Source: Anaerolineae bacterium
Lineage (GTDB): Bacteria > Chloroflexota > Anaerolineae > Aggregatilineales > Ch27
Assembly: GCA_013178165.1 (NCBI GenBank)
Contig: JABLXG010000021.1
Location: forward strand, 1-62,519
Length of the DNA: 62,519 nt
Reading direction: 5' to 3'
In this document: positions 44,949-54,026 of the stretch, in pieces
How the letters are laid out: each line of letters begins with the position of its first letter
How positions within the stretch are numbered: the stretch's first letter is position 1
The notes under the pieces: model-generated
Seen by the model: the letters and a program-made list of their open reading frames with translations, nothing else
Databases searched by the model: none
What the model was told of the DNA's origin: nothing
Program-made: the position numbers and the translations under genes

Positions 44949-46148
44949 ATGATGTTCTCGCCGCGAATCTGGGGGGAGTTACGTCTGGCTGGCCTGCCCT
45001 GGCGGGTCTGGCGAGCGCTGTTCTTCCGCCTGGCGCTGGTCGCTCTCCTGCTAGCCTTCCTTCGCCCTGCCGCCCCGCGCGCCATCCTGGGACCGCTACA
45101 GACCGTGCAGACCACCCAGCCGCTGCTCTGCATGCATACTCGACTGATCGATGAAGTGGAGGAATGGAAGATCCAGCGATCGCTCCAGTTCGTGCGGGAA
45201 CTGGGCGCGGATACCATCGTTGAGTTCTTCCCCTGGGCTTATATCGAGCCGCAGCCGGGTGACTTTCACTGGGAACAGGCCGATCGCATCATCCGCCACG
45301 CCCGCAACCAGGGCCTGCAGGTCATCGCCCGCCTGGGTTACGTGCCCGCCTGGGCACGTCCGGAGACGGAAACTGGCGGGCTGGCGGCGCTGGATGCCGG
45401 ACGTGGCGCAGACACTACGCTCAACTACCTGGACGAAGCGCACTACCCGGACTTCGCCCGTTATGTCGCCGCTTTTGCTGCGCGGTACGCTGGCTCGGTA
45501 GGTTACCTGATCATCTGGAACGAGCCGAACCTGGCCTTTGAGTGGGGCTACCGGATGGTCAGCCCGGCTGGATACGTGGCCCTGCTACAGCAGGCCTACG
45601 CCGCCGCCAAAGCCGCCAGCCCGACGGTCGTGGTGCTGGCCGCCCCCCTGGCCCCGACTCTGGAACCGGACGGCAGCCCCTGGGGCCTGAACGATCTGAT
45701 CTACCTGGAGCGGATGTACCAGGCCGGGGCTGCGCCCTACTTCGACGCCCTGGCCGTCCACACCTACGGCTTTACCTTCCCACCGGAGGCTGAGCCGGGG
45801 CCGGAAATTCTCAACTTTCGGCGCATTGAGTTGATCCGGGCTATCATGGAAGCCCATGGCGATGCTGGCAAGCCGATTTACGTCACCGAATCCGGTTGGA
45901 ACGACCACCCGCGCTGGACCAAGGCCGTGCGTCCCCTGCAGCGCATCCAGTACACCATCGACAGTTACGAGTGGGCAGAGGCGAACATGCCTTATGTGGA
46001 GAAGCTGTGCCAGTGGGTGCTGCGCTACCCTGCCCCGACCCGTAGCTACCCGGACAACTTCACCTTTCTCACGCCGGATTTCCGCCCGCGCCCGATCTAC
46101 GAGTACGTGCAGGCCTACGCCCAGGGCCGGGAGATCGCCCTGCCATGA
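44949..46148 (+). CDS. Secreted or anchored GH39/GH5-like glycosidase
   Basis: This 399-residue protein has an N-terminal hydrophobic segment (about residues 24-45), then a (beta/alpha)8-type domain. GYLIIWNEPNLAFEWGY (about 185-201) has the acid/base Glu in the NEP motif, and YVTESGWND (about 310-318) the nucleophile Glu, the clan GH-A pattern most like GH39 or cellulase-type hydrolases. The substrate is unclear. The stop overlaps the next start by 4 nt. The enzyme should act outside the cell. Confidence 0.75.
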   Translation: MMFSPRIWGELRLAGLPWRVWRALFFRLALVALLLAFLRPAAPRAILGPLQTVQTTQPLLCMHTRLIDEVEEWKIQRSLQFVRELGADTIVEFFPWAYIEPQPGDFHWEQADRIIRHARNQGLQVIARLGYVPAWARPETETGGLAALDAGRGADTTLNYLDEAHYPDFARYVAAFAARYAGSVGYLIIWNEPNLAFEWGYRMVSPAGYVALLQQAYAAAKAASPTVVVLAAPLAPTLEPDGSPWGLNDLIYLERMYQAGAAPYFDALAVHTYGFTFPPEAEPGPEILNFRRIELIRAIMEAHGDAGKPIYVTESGWNDHPRWTKAVRPLQRIQYTIDSYEWAEANMPYVEKLCQWVLRYPAPTRSYPDNFTFLTPDFRPRPIYEYVQAYAQGREIALP

Positions 46149-46963
46149 GCGCCCGGCGACGATTCCCGCTGTCCCGCTGGCCGGTGCTCGGCCTGGCAGT
46201 GCTGGCGCTGGCAGGCACCCTGTTCTTCGGGCGGCCAGTACTGCGCTGGGTCTGGGTGACTTTCATCCGCCCACCGGCGGAGAAACCCATGCTGCCCTAC
46301 GGCGAACTGCGCGTCGGAGTAGACGCCAGTTACCCCCCATTTGCGGTTGATACCGGAGGCGGCCAACTCATCGGACTGGATATCGACCTCGCCCGTGCCG
46401 TCGCCGATAGGCTTGACGTGCCGCTGCGCTTCATCAACATGGGCTATGACGGCCTGTATGATGCGCTGCGGGCTGACCAGGCCGACGCGCTCTTTTCTGC
46501 CCTGCGCGTTGACCCGCTGCGCCTGCACGAAGCCCGCTACACAATCCCCTATTTTGATGCTGGGCAGGTGCTGGTTCGGCGACCTGATAGCAGCATTGAC
46601 TCGCTGAAGGACATGGATGGTCGCCGCCTGGCGGTTGAGTTCGGCACGGAGGGCGATCTGGAGGCCCGCCGTTGGGAGCGACGCCTGCACACGCTCAACA
46701 TCCTGGTCTACGAAACGGCTGCCGCGGCGCTGGACGCCGTCCGCGCCAGAGAAGCGGATGCTGCGCTGGTCGATGCCGTATCCGCCCGGCTGTGGCTGCG
46801 CGATCACGATGGACTGGCTCTGGCCACGGCGTACGTCACTTCTGATCCGTATGCGGTTGCCGTACAGGTCGGGAACGTCAAACTGTGGGAGGCGATCAAC
46901 GCGGCACTGGCGGCGCTGGCTGAAGACGGGACGCTGGATAGCATTATCGCCCACTGGCTGTGA
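46145..46963 (+). CDS. Family-3 ABC substrate-binding protein, membrane-anchored
   Basis: The 272-residue protein belongs to SBP_bac_3, usually binding amino acids. One N-terminal helix (about residues 14-32) lacks a lipobox. GELRVGVDASYPPFAVD (about 53-69), IGLDIDLARAVADRLDVPLRFI and YTIPYFDAGQVLV (about 133-145) are family marks. It overlaps the glycosidase stop (ATGA). No permease or ATPase gene is adjacent, so it may serve a transporter elsewhere or act as a sensor-like partner of the glycosidase. Confidence 0.85.
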   Translation: MSARRRFPLSRWPVLGLAVLALAGTLFFGRPVLRWVWVTFIRPPAEKPMLPYGELRVGVDASYPPFAVDTGGGQLIGLDIDLARAVADRLDVPLRFINMGYDGLYDALRADQADALFSALRVDPLRLHEARYTIPYFDAGQVLVRRPDSSIDSLKDMDGRRLAVEFGTEGDLEARRWERRLHTLNILVYETAAAALDAVRAREADAALVDAVSARLWLRDHDGLALATAYVTSDPYAVAVQVGNVKLWEAINAALAALAEDGTLDSIIAHWL

Positions 46964-46982
46964 ACTGCTGGAGGCACATACG

Positions 46983-47351
46983 ATGACCCACATCAGGCAT
47001 AAAAACGACTGTTCGCCGCTGGTCAGCCCGCACGGTGAGATCGTCTATGAACTGTTGGGACGCGCCGCTGGCGGCGCGCAACAGCATAGTCTGGCCTGCA
47101 TTGAACTGCCGCCGGGCAAAGCCTCCCGCCCGCATGTTCATCCGCAAGCTGAGGAAAGCTATTACATCCTGGAGGGCACGGCGCGTCTGGTCATCGACGG
47201 TAAGACCAGCACCCTGACGCCCGGCCAGTGTGTCGCCATTGCACCCGGCAGCGTTCACCAGATCTTCAACGACGGTCCGGCCACCCTTCACTTCCTGGCT
47301 GTCTGCGCCCCGGCCTGGACGCCCGACAACAGCGTCTATCTGGACGAGTAA
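46983..47351 (+). CDS. Cupin-domain protein
   Basis: This 122-residue protein is a single cupin barrel. ASRPHVHPQAEESYYILEG (about residues 47-65) carries the first metal motif (H-x-H-x4-E), and PGSVHQIFNDG (about 88-98) the second His motif. Such proteins bind a metal and a small ligand, and their roles range from isomerase to regulator. ATG 46983 has TGGAGG upstream and lies 19 bp after the binding-protein gene, so it is probably cotranscribed. Confidence 0.85.
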   Translation: MTHIRHKNDCSPLVSPHGEIVYELLGRAAGGAQQHSLACIELPPGKASRPHVHPQAEESYYILEGTARLVIDGKTSTLTPGQCVAIAPGSVHQIFNDGPATLHFLAVCAPAWTPDNSVYLDE

Positions 47352-47395
47352 CCGTATCGCCCTGCACTGTTGGCGTTTACCATGAGGTGGACTGT

Positions 47396-48805
47396 TCAGT
47401 CGCCGCCACCTGGCTCCGGCGGCTTCTCTGGCATGGCTGGCCGGGTAGGTTGCTCATCTTCCGCCTGGCCAGCGCCACGCAACAGGCGGGCCAGCAGACG
47501 CAGCACAACGTTCTGGTTGTACCCGGCGACCACGCACAGCACCCATAACAGGAACGGGTACTGCCCAACCACCTCCGGCTGCACCTGTTCCAGAGCGCCC
47601 AGGCCGACAGTGGAGACAATCCCCGCGCCAAAGACCAGTGTCATCAACAGGCCCATCACCCCGCCGATGACCGGATTCATGATGTACCAGGACAGATGGG
47701 CCGGATCGAAGTCGTGCAACTGCACGGTGTGCTTGTTCAGGGTGAAATATGCCCTCAGAATGGCTCCCAGCACTCCGAACAGCGCCGGATGGTACACGAC
47801 GCTGACGACCTGCATCCCCAGCCCGGCCCCGAATGATCTGGAGACAACCGGCTCCAGGAGCATCAGAATCGCCCACAGCACCAGCACCAGAATCAGGTAG
47901 AGCAACAGCCGGGGCTTGTAGCGCCGGATATCTGCCTCGATCTGCTCGTCGCGGGCCAGGTCAACCTGCAGGCGGGTGATCATCGCCCGCACATCGTCAT
48001 AGTTGGCGCGGTCCTGTAGCAACAACGCGCTGGCCTGCAGCAATTCCCGCTGGTAAGTGTCCGCGCGCGCGGGTAAGCCCTTCAGACGCTGCGGCAGCGC
48101 CGCCTGCAACCGCTCGATGTCCTGCCACAACGCCTCAAGACGTTCGTCGGTCACAAAACGCGCCAGCAATTCCTGGCTGGGAACAATCTCGCGTTCCGCG
48201 GCAAACAACTCACCGGACTGTGGACGGGGCCTGCCGCCTGCCGGAGCCAGTTCTCCCGCGTCGATCCGGGCATCCTGCGGCTGGATGACAATCCCGGCCC
48301 TGCTGAGATCATCCAGCACGAATGGCTGGCGGGCGATTTGCAGCTGGCCGCCTGCCGCAGCTGCGTCTTCCGCGGCAGGAGCAGGCTCGCCTTCCGGCAG
48401 GATTGTTTCCGGCTCCTCCGGTACCAGGGCCTCAACCTCTGGCGGCGGAACATAACCTTCAGATCGCAGCGACCTTGCACCTGCTGTGGTTTCCACCCAG
48501 GGGATCGCTTCCAACTCCGGTTCCACCACGACCGCCAGCCGCTGCGGCGGAACCTCCTCGCCTGGCGGTACGATGGGAGCAGGTGGCGGCGAACCGCGTA
48601 GCTTGGCCAGCTCCGGCGCAGCCGCCAGTTCCAGCGCGGGCGCGGCCTCAGCGCCTGGCGAGGCTTCCGGAGTCGCCGGTGCCAGCAGCTCGGCTGGCTG
48701 CACCGCTGGCGGAGGGGGTTGCCCACGCAGGATTTCCCATCCTCGACCCCGCAGGGAAGCCCGCCGCCCCGGTGTCAATTTCGGACTGATCGTCTGGTCA
48801 TTCAT
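47396..48805 (-). CDS. ParA-linked membrane protein with disordered N-terminus
   Basis: The 469-residue protein has about 210 disordered residues rich in Pro, Ala and Glu. A soluble helical part follows (about 210-300), then four hydrophobic segments (about 300-450). LHDFDPAHLSWYIMNPVIGGVMG lies between helices (about 370-392). I recognise no family. It starts at ATG 48805, 8 bp inside the end of the parA-like gene, so the two are coupled. A membrane partner for a positioning ATPase is a reasonable inference. Confidence 0.65.
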   Translation of the reverse strand: MNDQTISPKLTPGRRASLRGRGWEILRGQPPPPAVQPAELLAPATPEASPGAEAAPALELAAAPELAKLRGSPPPAPIVPPGEEVPPQRLAVVVEPELEAIPWVETTAGARSLRSEGYVPPPEVEALVPEEPETILPEGEPAPAAEDAAAAGGQLQIARQPFVLDDLSRAGIVIQPQDARIDAGELAPAGGRPRPQSGELFAAEREIVPSQELLARFVTDERLEALWQDIERLQAALPQRLKGLPARADTYQRELLQASALLLQDRANYDDVRAMITRLQVDLARDEQIEADIRRYKPRLLLYLILVLVLWAILMLLEPVVSRSFGAGLGMQVVSVVYHPALFGVLGAILRAYFTLNKHTVQLHDFDPAHLSWYIMNPVIGGVMGLLMTLVFGAGIVSTVGLGALEQVQPEVVGQYPFLLWVLCVVAGYNQNVVLRLLARLLRGAGQAEDEQPTRPAMPEKPPEPGGGD

Positions 48806-49559
48806 GAGCCATGATCTCCCCGGCCAGAGCGCGGTAAGCCTGCGCCGCAGGATCATCGGGAGCGTAGGTTAGCACCGACTGGCCGACAACCGGCGCTTCA
48901 ATGACCGCTTCACTATCGGGAATGACCGTCTGGAACGTCTCCCGGGGGAATACCGTCCGGATTTCCTCAAGCGCCTCGCGGGCGTGGAGCGAATCCGGGC
49001 GGTACATGGTCACCAGTACACCCGCCAGGTTCAGCGCCGGGTTGAGACGCTTGCGGACATGGCCAAGGGTATCCAGCAGAGCACGCACGCCCCGCATGGC
49101 CAGATATTGCGCCTGCACGGTGATCAGCACTTCATCGGCGGCGATCAGCGCGTTAGCCGTCAGGATGCCCAGGCTTGGCGGCGTGTCGATGATCACATAG
49201 TCAAATGGCAACGTGGAGCGTCCAAGCGCTTCCCGCAGACGGAAGACAGCGCTCTGGCCGGTGCCCAGCCGCGACTCCAGGGCTGCCAGTTCCAGGCTGG
49301 CCGGGATGACCGCCAGCCCATCGGAGGCGTGCAGCGTCACCTGAGCAGGCGTAACCTCCTGCCGGGTCAGCAAGGCATACATACCACGCCGTTCAGCGTA
49401 CGGGTCAATGCCCAGCGACGCCGTCAAACCCGCCTGCGGATCTAGGTCAAGCAGCAGCACCCGGCGCCCTTGCTCCGCCAGCGCCGCCCCCAGATTGACC
49501 GCGACCGCGGTCTTGCCTACCCCGCCTTTCTGGTTGGCCACCACCAGTTTCCGGACCAT
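48798..49559 (-). CDS. ParA/Soj-family ATPase
   Basis: The 253-residue protein has the deviant Walker A KGGVGKTAVAVNLGAAL (residues 10-26), DPQAGLTASLGID (about 40-52) and Walker B DYVIIDTPPSLGILTANAL (about 121-139), all marks of ParA/Soj ATPases that position chromosomes, plasmids or protein complexes. No parB gene or parS-like repeat is nearby. The next gene is a membrane protein, so it may belong to the cargo-positioning group rather than chromosome partition. ATG 49559 has GGGAGC upstream and its own promoter. Confidence 0.92.
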   Translation of the reverse strand: MVRKLVVANQKGGVGKTAVAVNLGAALAEQGRRVLLLDLDPQAGLTASLGIDPYAERRGMYALLTRQEVTPAQVTLHASDGLAVIPASLELAALESRLGTGQSAVFRLREALGRSTLPFDYVIIDTPPSLGILTANALIAADEVLITVQAQYLAMRGVRALLDTLGHVRKRLNPALNLAGVLVTMYRPDSLHAREALEEIRTVFPRETFQTVIPDSEAVIEAPVVGQSVLTYAPDDPAAQAYRALAGEIMAHE

Positions 49560-49595
49560 AAGCTCCCACCCGAATCGCAGTCAGCCTTACAGGGG

Positions 49596-49624
49596 ATTAT
49601 AGAGTCAGCCCCCGGCGGGCACAA
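49596..49624 (-). promoter_or_regulatory. Promoter of the parA-like gene
   Basis: On the minus strand TTGTGC (49619-49624) and a perfect TATAAT (49596-49601) are 17 bp apart. The -35 abuts the stop of the upstream gene, so the parA/membrane pair can be expressed apart from the mutY operon. Confidence 0.6.
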
Positions 49625-50071
49625 TCAGCCGCCTGGCGAATCACTGTCCTCATCGGGAGCCTGTTGCACGCCACCCTCATCCAGGCTGGTGACAGACAGG
49701 CGGCCCACAAAATCGTCCAGGTGCACACTGCCCGGCGTCAGATGAAAGACCAAGTAAGCATCCGGCGGCACGATCAGCGTCAGATCGGCAGAAGCCAGCG
49801 CCCCGACCAGCGGGCGACGTTTGAGCACAACATAGATCCCGGCCTCATCCCGTTCGGTCACCCATTCCCAGCCGAACGCCTGGCGCAGTTCGCCCACGAT
49901 CTGCACATGAGGCTGTAGCGTTCGCCGTACTGTCACCCGGCTATGATCCGCCCGGATATAGACGGTGACCGGCCCCCTGACTTCGTAGGCGGCCACCCGT
50001 CGCTGATGGGCCACACGGGGCAACGCCCGCAACGTTGACAGCAGTTCCAGCGCCAGTTCCAGTTTCCGCAT
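49625..50071 (-). CDS. Unknown soluble protein
   Basis: The 148-residue protein has no membrane segment or recognised motif. It begins with a Leu-rich helix (residues 1-20), then beta-like strands (about 28-110), and ends in an acidic Asp/Glu/Ser tail (about 135-148). The ATG at 50071 lies 16 bp after the hydrolase gene. It is the last gene of the mutY operon, and the parA promoter abuts its 3' end. Confidence 0.6.
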   Translation of the reverse strand: MRKLELALELLSTLRALPRVAHQRRVAAYEVRGPVTVYIRADHSRVTVRRTLQPHVQIVGELRQAFGWEWVTERDEAGIYVVLKRRPLVGALASADLTLIVPPDAYLVFHLTPGSVHLDDFVGRLSVTSLDEGGVQQAPDEDSDSPGG

Positions 50072-50087
50072 GGCAATCGATTTCCCC

Positions 50088-50870
50088 TCAGAACAGCCTG
50101 CCGGGCGCCAGCGAACGCGCCCTCAACCAGCGCAGGATGGCCCCGGCGACCGCCTCCGGCTGCTCCAGCGTGAGCATGTGCCCGCCGCCCGCTACAGCGA
50201 TCAGTTCCGCGTTGGGCAGTCCCTTCGCCAGCGCCTCGCTGAGCGCCAGCGGTACAATGCAATCAGCCGTCCCGCCGATCACCAGCACAGGGGCGGTGAT
50301 GCGGCCCAGGGCAGCGCGGACGTCAAACTGCGCACAGGCCGCCAGATCAGCCCGCAGGACGTCCGGTTCGACCGCTGCCAGGCGGGTCAGGCCACGCTGG
50401 CGTAGCGCCGCCGGAGCAGTCTCCGCCCACATCCGGGCCTGTAACGCCGTTGCCATCCCCTCGCCACCAGACGCGAGCCAGAGGTCCGGAGCGATCGGCA
50501 GGTGCGCGCCTGTCGCGATGAGCACCAGGCCGGCCACCCGTCTGGAATCTTCCAGCGCCATGTGCAGGGCCACCGCCCCGCCCATGCTGTGCCCCACAAC
50601 CACCGCAACAGGCAGCGCCAGAGCGTCCAGCAAAGCGAACATATCGGCGGCATGCGCCGCAATCGATCGGCGCACCGGCGCTGTGCTGCGCCCGTGCCCG
50701 GCCAGGTCGGGGATCAGTCGTGTCGGGCCAGAAAGGCGGCGCAGGGCAGCGGGCCAATCCAGGTGGGAGCCGCCCGCGCCATGCAGGAGCAGCAATGGCG
50801 GATGTGCGGTAGCCGACCCTTCATGGCGGGCATACCAGAGTTCTCCATCCGCCAGGACAAGTCGCGGCAT
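50088..50870 (-). CDS. Alpha/beta-fold hydrolase
   Basis: This 260-residue protein has the oxyanion region LLLHGAGGSHLDW (about residues 27-39), the nucleophile elbow VVGHSMGGAVAL (about 91-102) with Ser, the acid region in VIGGTADCIVPL (about 197-208) and the His in GGGHMLTLEQPE (about 228-239). The catalytic triad therefore looks complete. Family members are esterases, lactonases or lipases, and the substrate cannot be given. It is 8 nt downstream of a GT4 gene. Confidence 0.88.
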   Translation of the reverse strand: MPRLVLADGELWYARHEGSATAHPPLLLLHGAGGSHLDWPAALRRLSGPTRLIPDLAGHGRSTAPVRRSIAAHAADMFALLDALALPVAVVVGHSMGGAVALHMALEDSRRVAGLVLIATGAHLPIAPDLWLASGGEGMATALQARMWAETAPAALRQRGLTRLAAVEPDVLRADLAACAQFDVRAALGRITAPVLVIGGTADCIVPLALSEALAKGLPNAELIAVAGGGHMLTLEQPEAVAGAILRWLRARSLAPGRLF

Positions 50871-50878
50871 GACCTGGC

Positions 50879-52057
50879 TTACCCCCGCTGCAGACGCTGA
50901 TACACGGCCGTCATCGCCGCTGCAACCCGTTCCCAGGTAAAACGGTCAGCCACCAGCGCCTGTGCGGCGCGGCCCATAGACTCCCGCTGCGCCGGGTCAG
51001 CCAGCACCGGGCCGAGTGCAGCGGCAATGGCAGCAGCTTCTAGCGGCTCCAGCCGCACTCCGGCTCCGGCCTGGATTACTTCCGGCAGGTGGCATTCATC
51101 GCTAATGGCCACCGGCAGCCCGGCGACCATCGCCTCCAGCACGACCATCGGCAGCCCCTCTCCTACCGCCGGGAGGGCCAGCACCGTAGCATCGGCCAGG
51201 GCAGCCAGCTTATCAACACCGGTCAGCAGGCCAGTGAATACCACCCGATCAGCTACACGGCGTTGCTGTACCAGCGCCTGCAGACCTGCCAGTTCTCCTT
51301 CATCCGGCCCGACTACCGCCAGCCACGCCTGCGGTAACAGAGCCAGCATTTCTACCAGCAGATGCACCCCTTTGCGCCTGTGCAACCGGCCCATGAAAAG
51401 CACCAGCGGCGCCTGCGATGGTATCCGCCAGCGCTCCCGGAAGCTGCCAGCGGGCGGCAGAACGGCGAATTCCGCTGCGTCTACGCCATTCGGGATGACG
51501 CTCACCGCGCCATCTGGCAAAGCAAGTCCAAACTGCTGCCACAGCGCGCGCGCCTCGGCGGCTTCATCCGCCGTTAACGCGGCCACGTGATCGATTCGTC
51601 GGGCGCTCCAGCGCCCGGCCAGGGCATCCCAACCACGCTTGATCCAGCGTCGCCCGGCGCCATAGCCCAGCGTGCCATGTGGACTCAGCACCACCGGCGG
51701 GCTGCCGTGTCTGGCCAGCATCAGCGCCCACAGATTCTCAACTGTCCGAAACTCATGAAGGTGCAGGATGTCGGTATCAGCCAGAATCGACCGCAACACA
51801 GCGCCCATCCCCACTGGCGAGGATAGGTTAAGCTTCCGCAATACCGGCAAGAGGTTGCGGCAACGCAGCACCCGCACGCCATCCAGCATCTCCTCGCGCA
51901 CCGGCAGGCGTTGCCCGCGGTCCCCGGCGTCGGTGGTCAGCACAGTTACGGCGTGTCCCTGAGCAGCCAGCGCCCCCGCCAGGCCATGCACTGCCCGTAC
52001 AACACCGCCAAACCCCCACGCCGGCGCATAATAGGGGACAAGATGCAGAACCCGCAT
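50879..52057 (-). CDS. Glycosyltransferase family 4
   Basis: The 392-residue GT-B protein begins RVLHLVPYYAPAWGFGGVVR, with the Gly-rich acceptor loop. SPHGTLGYG (near residue 133), VLFMGRLHRRKGVHLLVEML (about 225-244) and GEGLPMVVLEAMVAGLPVAI (about 299-318) are donor-site marks of GT4. It sits 12 bp after the zinc-ribbon protein gene in the mutY operon, an odd place for a polysaccharide enzyme. Its sugar is unknown. Confidence 0.9.
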   Translation of the reverse strand: MRVLHLVPYYAPAWGFGGVVRAVHGLAGALAAQGHAVTVLTTDAGDRGQRLPVREEMLDGVRVLRCRNLLPVLRKLNLSSPVGMGAVLRSILADTDILHLHEFRTVENLWALMLARHGSPPVVLSPHGTLGYGAGRRWIKRGWDALAGRWSARRIDHVAALTADEAAEARALWQQFGLALPDGAVSVIPNGVDAAEFAVLPPAGSFRERWRIPSQAPLVLFMGRLHRRKGVHLLVEMLALLPQAWLAVVGPDEGELAGLQALVQQRRVADRVVFTGLLTGVDKLAALADATVLALPAVGEGLPMVVLEAMVAGLPVAISDECHLPEVIQAGAGVRLEPLEAAAIAAALGPVLADPAQRESMGRAAQALVADRFTWERVAAAMTAVYQRLQRG

Positions 52058-52069
52058 AGCCAGCGGCGA

Positions 52070-53290
52070 TCAGCGCCGCCCCCTCCGCAGCAGTTCCCCC
52101 AGCGCGGCGCGGCCCGAATAACCGTTAACCAGCCCGACGTACTGCCGCCCACCCACCCGCACTTCAGTGATCCAGGCGGGCAGCATCATCTGGCGCACCC
52201 ACAGATCGCGCACCATGGTACGGCCAGCCGCCGCCCGGCGCCGCAGGGCGTTGAGCATCCGGGCGTGGGCTTCCTGCCCGGCCACCGGCAGGGAGACGCC
52301 CGGCAGTACCGTGAACACGAGCGTATCATCCCGGATCTCCAGCGGGCATGGTTCCGCATTAGCCAACGGGACGCTCGTCAGCAATTGCAGGAGCGGCACT
52401 TCCAGCTGGCGGACGCCATAGACCACCAGATCAGTGAAGGACTGGGTGAGAGTCTCCGTTTCCGCCTCGCCGCTTGTCTCGATGACACCCAGCCCCTCAA
52501 ACAGCCAGATGGGCAACAACACCGGTCGCAGCGGGGCGATCTCCCGCCTACCCTGCAACAGGCGCAGCACACCGCCGACTTCCACCGCTTCCAGGGCGGC
52601 CATTGCGCGCGTTTCATCCACCTGGAACGGGAGATAGGTATCAGGAAACGGCGTCCCGACCTCGATCACCTCGAAAACGCTCTGCATGCAGATCGGGCAC
52701 GGCGTCTCCGGCGGCATGCCAACCGGCAGGAGACTAACCGCCTCGCAGGTCAGACAGTGGCGGGCCGCCTGGCCATCAGGCCAGGGGCGCTCCGGATAAA
52801 CCCGGTTGATCTCCAGGGTGGGCAGGCGTTCCTCGGTCATCCCGTAACCGCAGAAAATACAGACCATGTTGCCGGTGCGCTCGTCAGGGCGCAGCACCGC
52901 ACCGCAGCTGGGGCAGCGGTCAGACGGGATAGCGGTCCCTGTAGCGGGCGCTTCCTCCACGGCCATAGAAGGCCCGGCTGCCGGCGCGCTGGCAGCGGCC
53001 GGTGGTTGCGCTGGCTGCTGAGCGGCAAGCTGCCGGTCGATCTGGTCAAGCACCTGCCGGGCCTGGGCATGGTTCGGAGCGATAGTCAGCGCCTTCTGCA
53101 GCAACAGGCGGCGTTTGTGCAAATCGCGGGTAGTTGCTGTCAGGTACAACCAGGCATCCACATTGCCAGGGTCCAGTTCAGTGACCCTGACCAGGCACTC
53201 CCGCGCCAGCCGGACATCGCCAGCACGCAGCGCAGCAACGCCCCGTTCCAGCCACAGCGCGGCCTCCTGTTTTTGCCCTTGGTCAGCCAT
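52070..53290 (-). CDS. TPR protein with two zinc ribbons
   Basis: The 406-residue protein starts with a tetratricopeptide-like part (about residues 8-90, ALWLERGVAALRAGDVRLARE). After an Ala/Pro linker come a zinc ribbon CPSCG...CIFCG (about 124-147) and a second Cys pair set CLTC...CPIC (about 178-200). The rest (about 200-406) is a soluble domain of unknown type. Zinc ribbons suggest nucleic acid or protein contact. It overlaps the HAD gene stop by 8 nt, so the pair is coupled. Confidence 0.7.
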   Translation of the reverse strand: MADQGQKQEAALWLERGVAALRAGDVRLARECLVRVTELDPGNVDAWLYLTATTRDLHKRRLLLQKALTIAPNHAQARQVLDQIDRQLAAQQPAQPPAAASAPAAGPSMAVEEAPATGTAIPSDRCPSCGAVLRPDERTGNMVCIFCGYGMTEERLPTLEINRVYPERPWPDGQAARHCLTCEAVSLLPVGMPPETPCPICMQSVFEVIEVGTPFPDTYLPFQVDETRAMAALEAVEVGGVLRLLQGRREIAPLRPVLLPIWLFEGLGVIETSGEAETETLTQSFTDLVVYGVRQLEVPLLQLLTSVPLANAEPCPLEIRDDTLVFTVLPGVSLPVAGQEAHARMLNALRRRAAAGRTMVRDLWVRQMMLPAWITEVRVGGRQYVGLVNGYSGRAALGELLRRGRR

Positions 53291-53999
53291 CTCCGCCCTC
53301 CCCGAACAGGATCGCCTCTACGGCCCGGCGATCGGCCAGATCCTCCAGGATCGCATAGGGTTTTTCCCGTGCCACTTCCTCGCGGCTGGCCGGACCGGTC
53401 AATACGGCCAGCGCCCGCCCCCTCACCGAACGCGCACAGATGACATCATTGGCGGTATCCCCGACAATCACGATCCGCTCCGGCGGGAAGTCCCGCCCCC
53501 AGTAGGCCCGCGCCCGGCTCAATGCCAGCGGCGGCAGGGCATTCCGATCCACGGCTTCGTGTCCATAGGCACCAACCGGGAAGTGCGCCGGGTCAAACCC
53601 GGCCGCCCGCAACTTGATCGGCACCGACAGCGCCATATTCCCGGTCACCAGGCCCAGTCGCGCCCGTGGATCAGCGGCCAGAGCTTCAACCAGCGCCAGC
53701 GAACCGGGCAGCGCTCGCACCCGGTAACGGGGGATGATGGCCTGCAAATGGCGCGCCAGCGCCTCAGCGAATGCCGGTACACTGGCCGCTACCTCAGCCG
53801 GGCTATAGCCCGCCGGCAACAACACCTGTTCCAGAATACGCCAATCCGTCGACCCGGCGAAGCTGATCCCGTCCATCGCATGTGACAGATGGAACAGTTC
53901 GGCCAGCGCCAGTTCAAAGGCGGCGCGACCTGCGCTGTCAGAGGCCAGCAGCGTGCCGTCGATGTCAAAGAGCACCAGCGTTGGGCGCTGTTCGTTCAT
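53283..53999 (-). CDS. HAD-superfamily phosphatase
   Basis: This 238-residue protein has the nucleophile motif LFDIDGTLL (about residues 9-17), motif II LVTGN (about 117-121), a conserved Lys further on and motif III IVIVGDTANDVICARS (about 173-188). The four-helix cap between motifs I and II puts it with phosphoglycolate phosphatase-like (Gph) enzymes, though the substrate is not clear. Its gene lies 27 bp after mutY, with which it is likely cotranscribed. Confidence 0.88.
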   Translation of the reverse strand: MNEQRPTLVLFDIDGTLLASDSAGRAAFELALAELFHLSHAMDGISFAGSTDWRILEQVLLPAGYSPAEVAASVPAFAEALARHLQAIIPRYRVRALPGSLALVEALAADPRARLGLVTGNMALSVPIKLRAAGFDPAHFPVGAYGHEAVDRNALPPLALSRARAYWGRDFPPERIVIVGDTANDVICARSVRGRALAVLTGPASREEVAREKPYAILEDLADRRAVEAILFGEGGDG

Positions 54000-54026
54000 C
54001 CAGCTTTACCTTCCATGAGCCGGTCA

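Noticed and set aside
51911..53443. Plus-strand open frame of 510 codons
   Set aside because: It is antisense to the zinc-ribbon and GT4 genes and has no motif.
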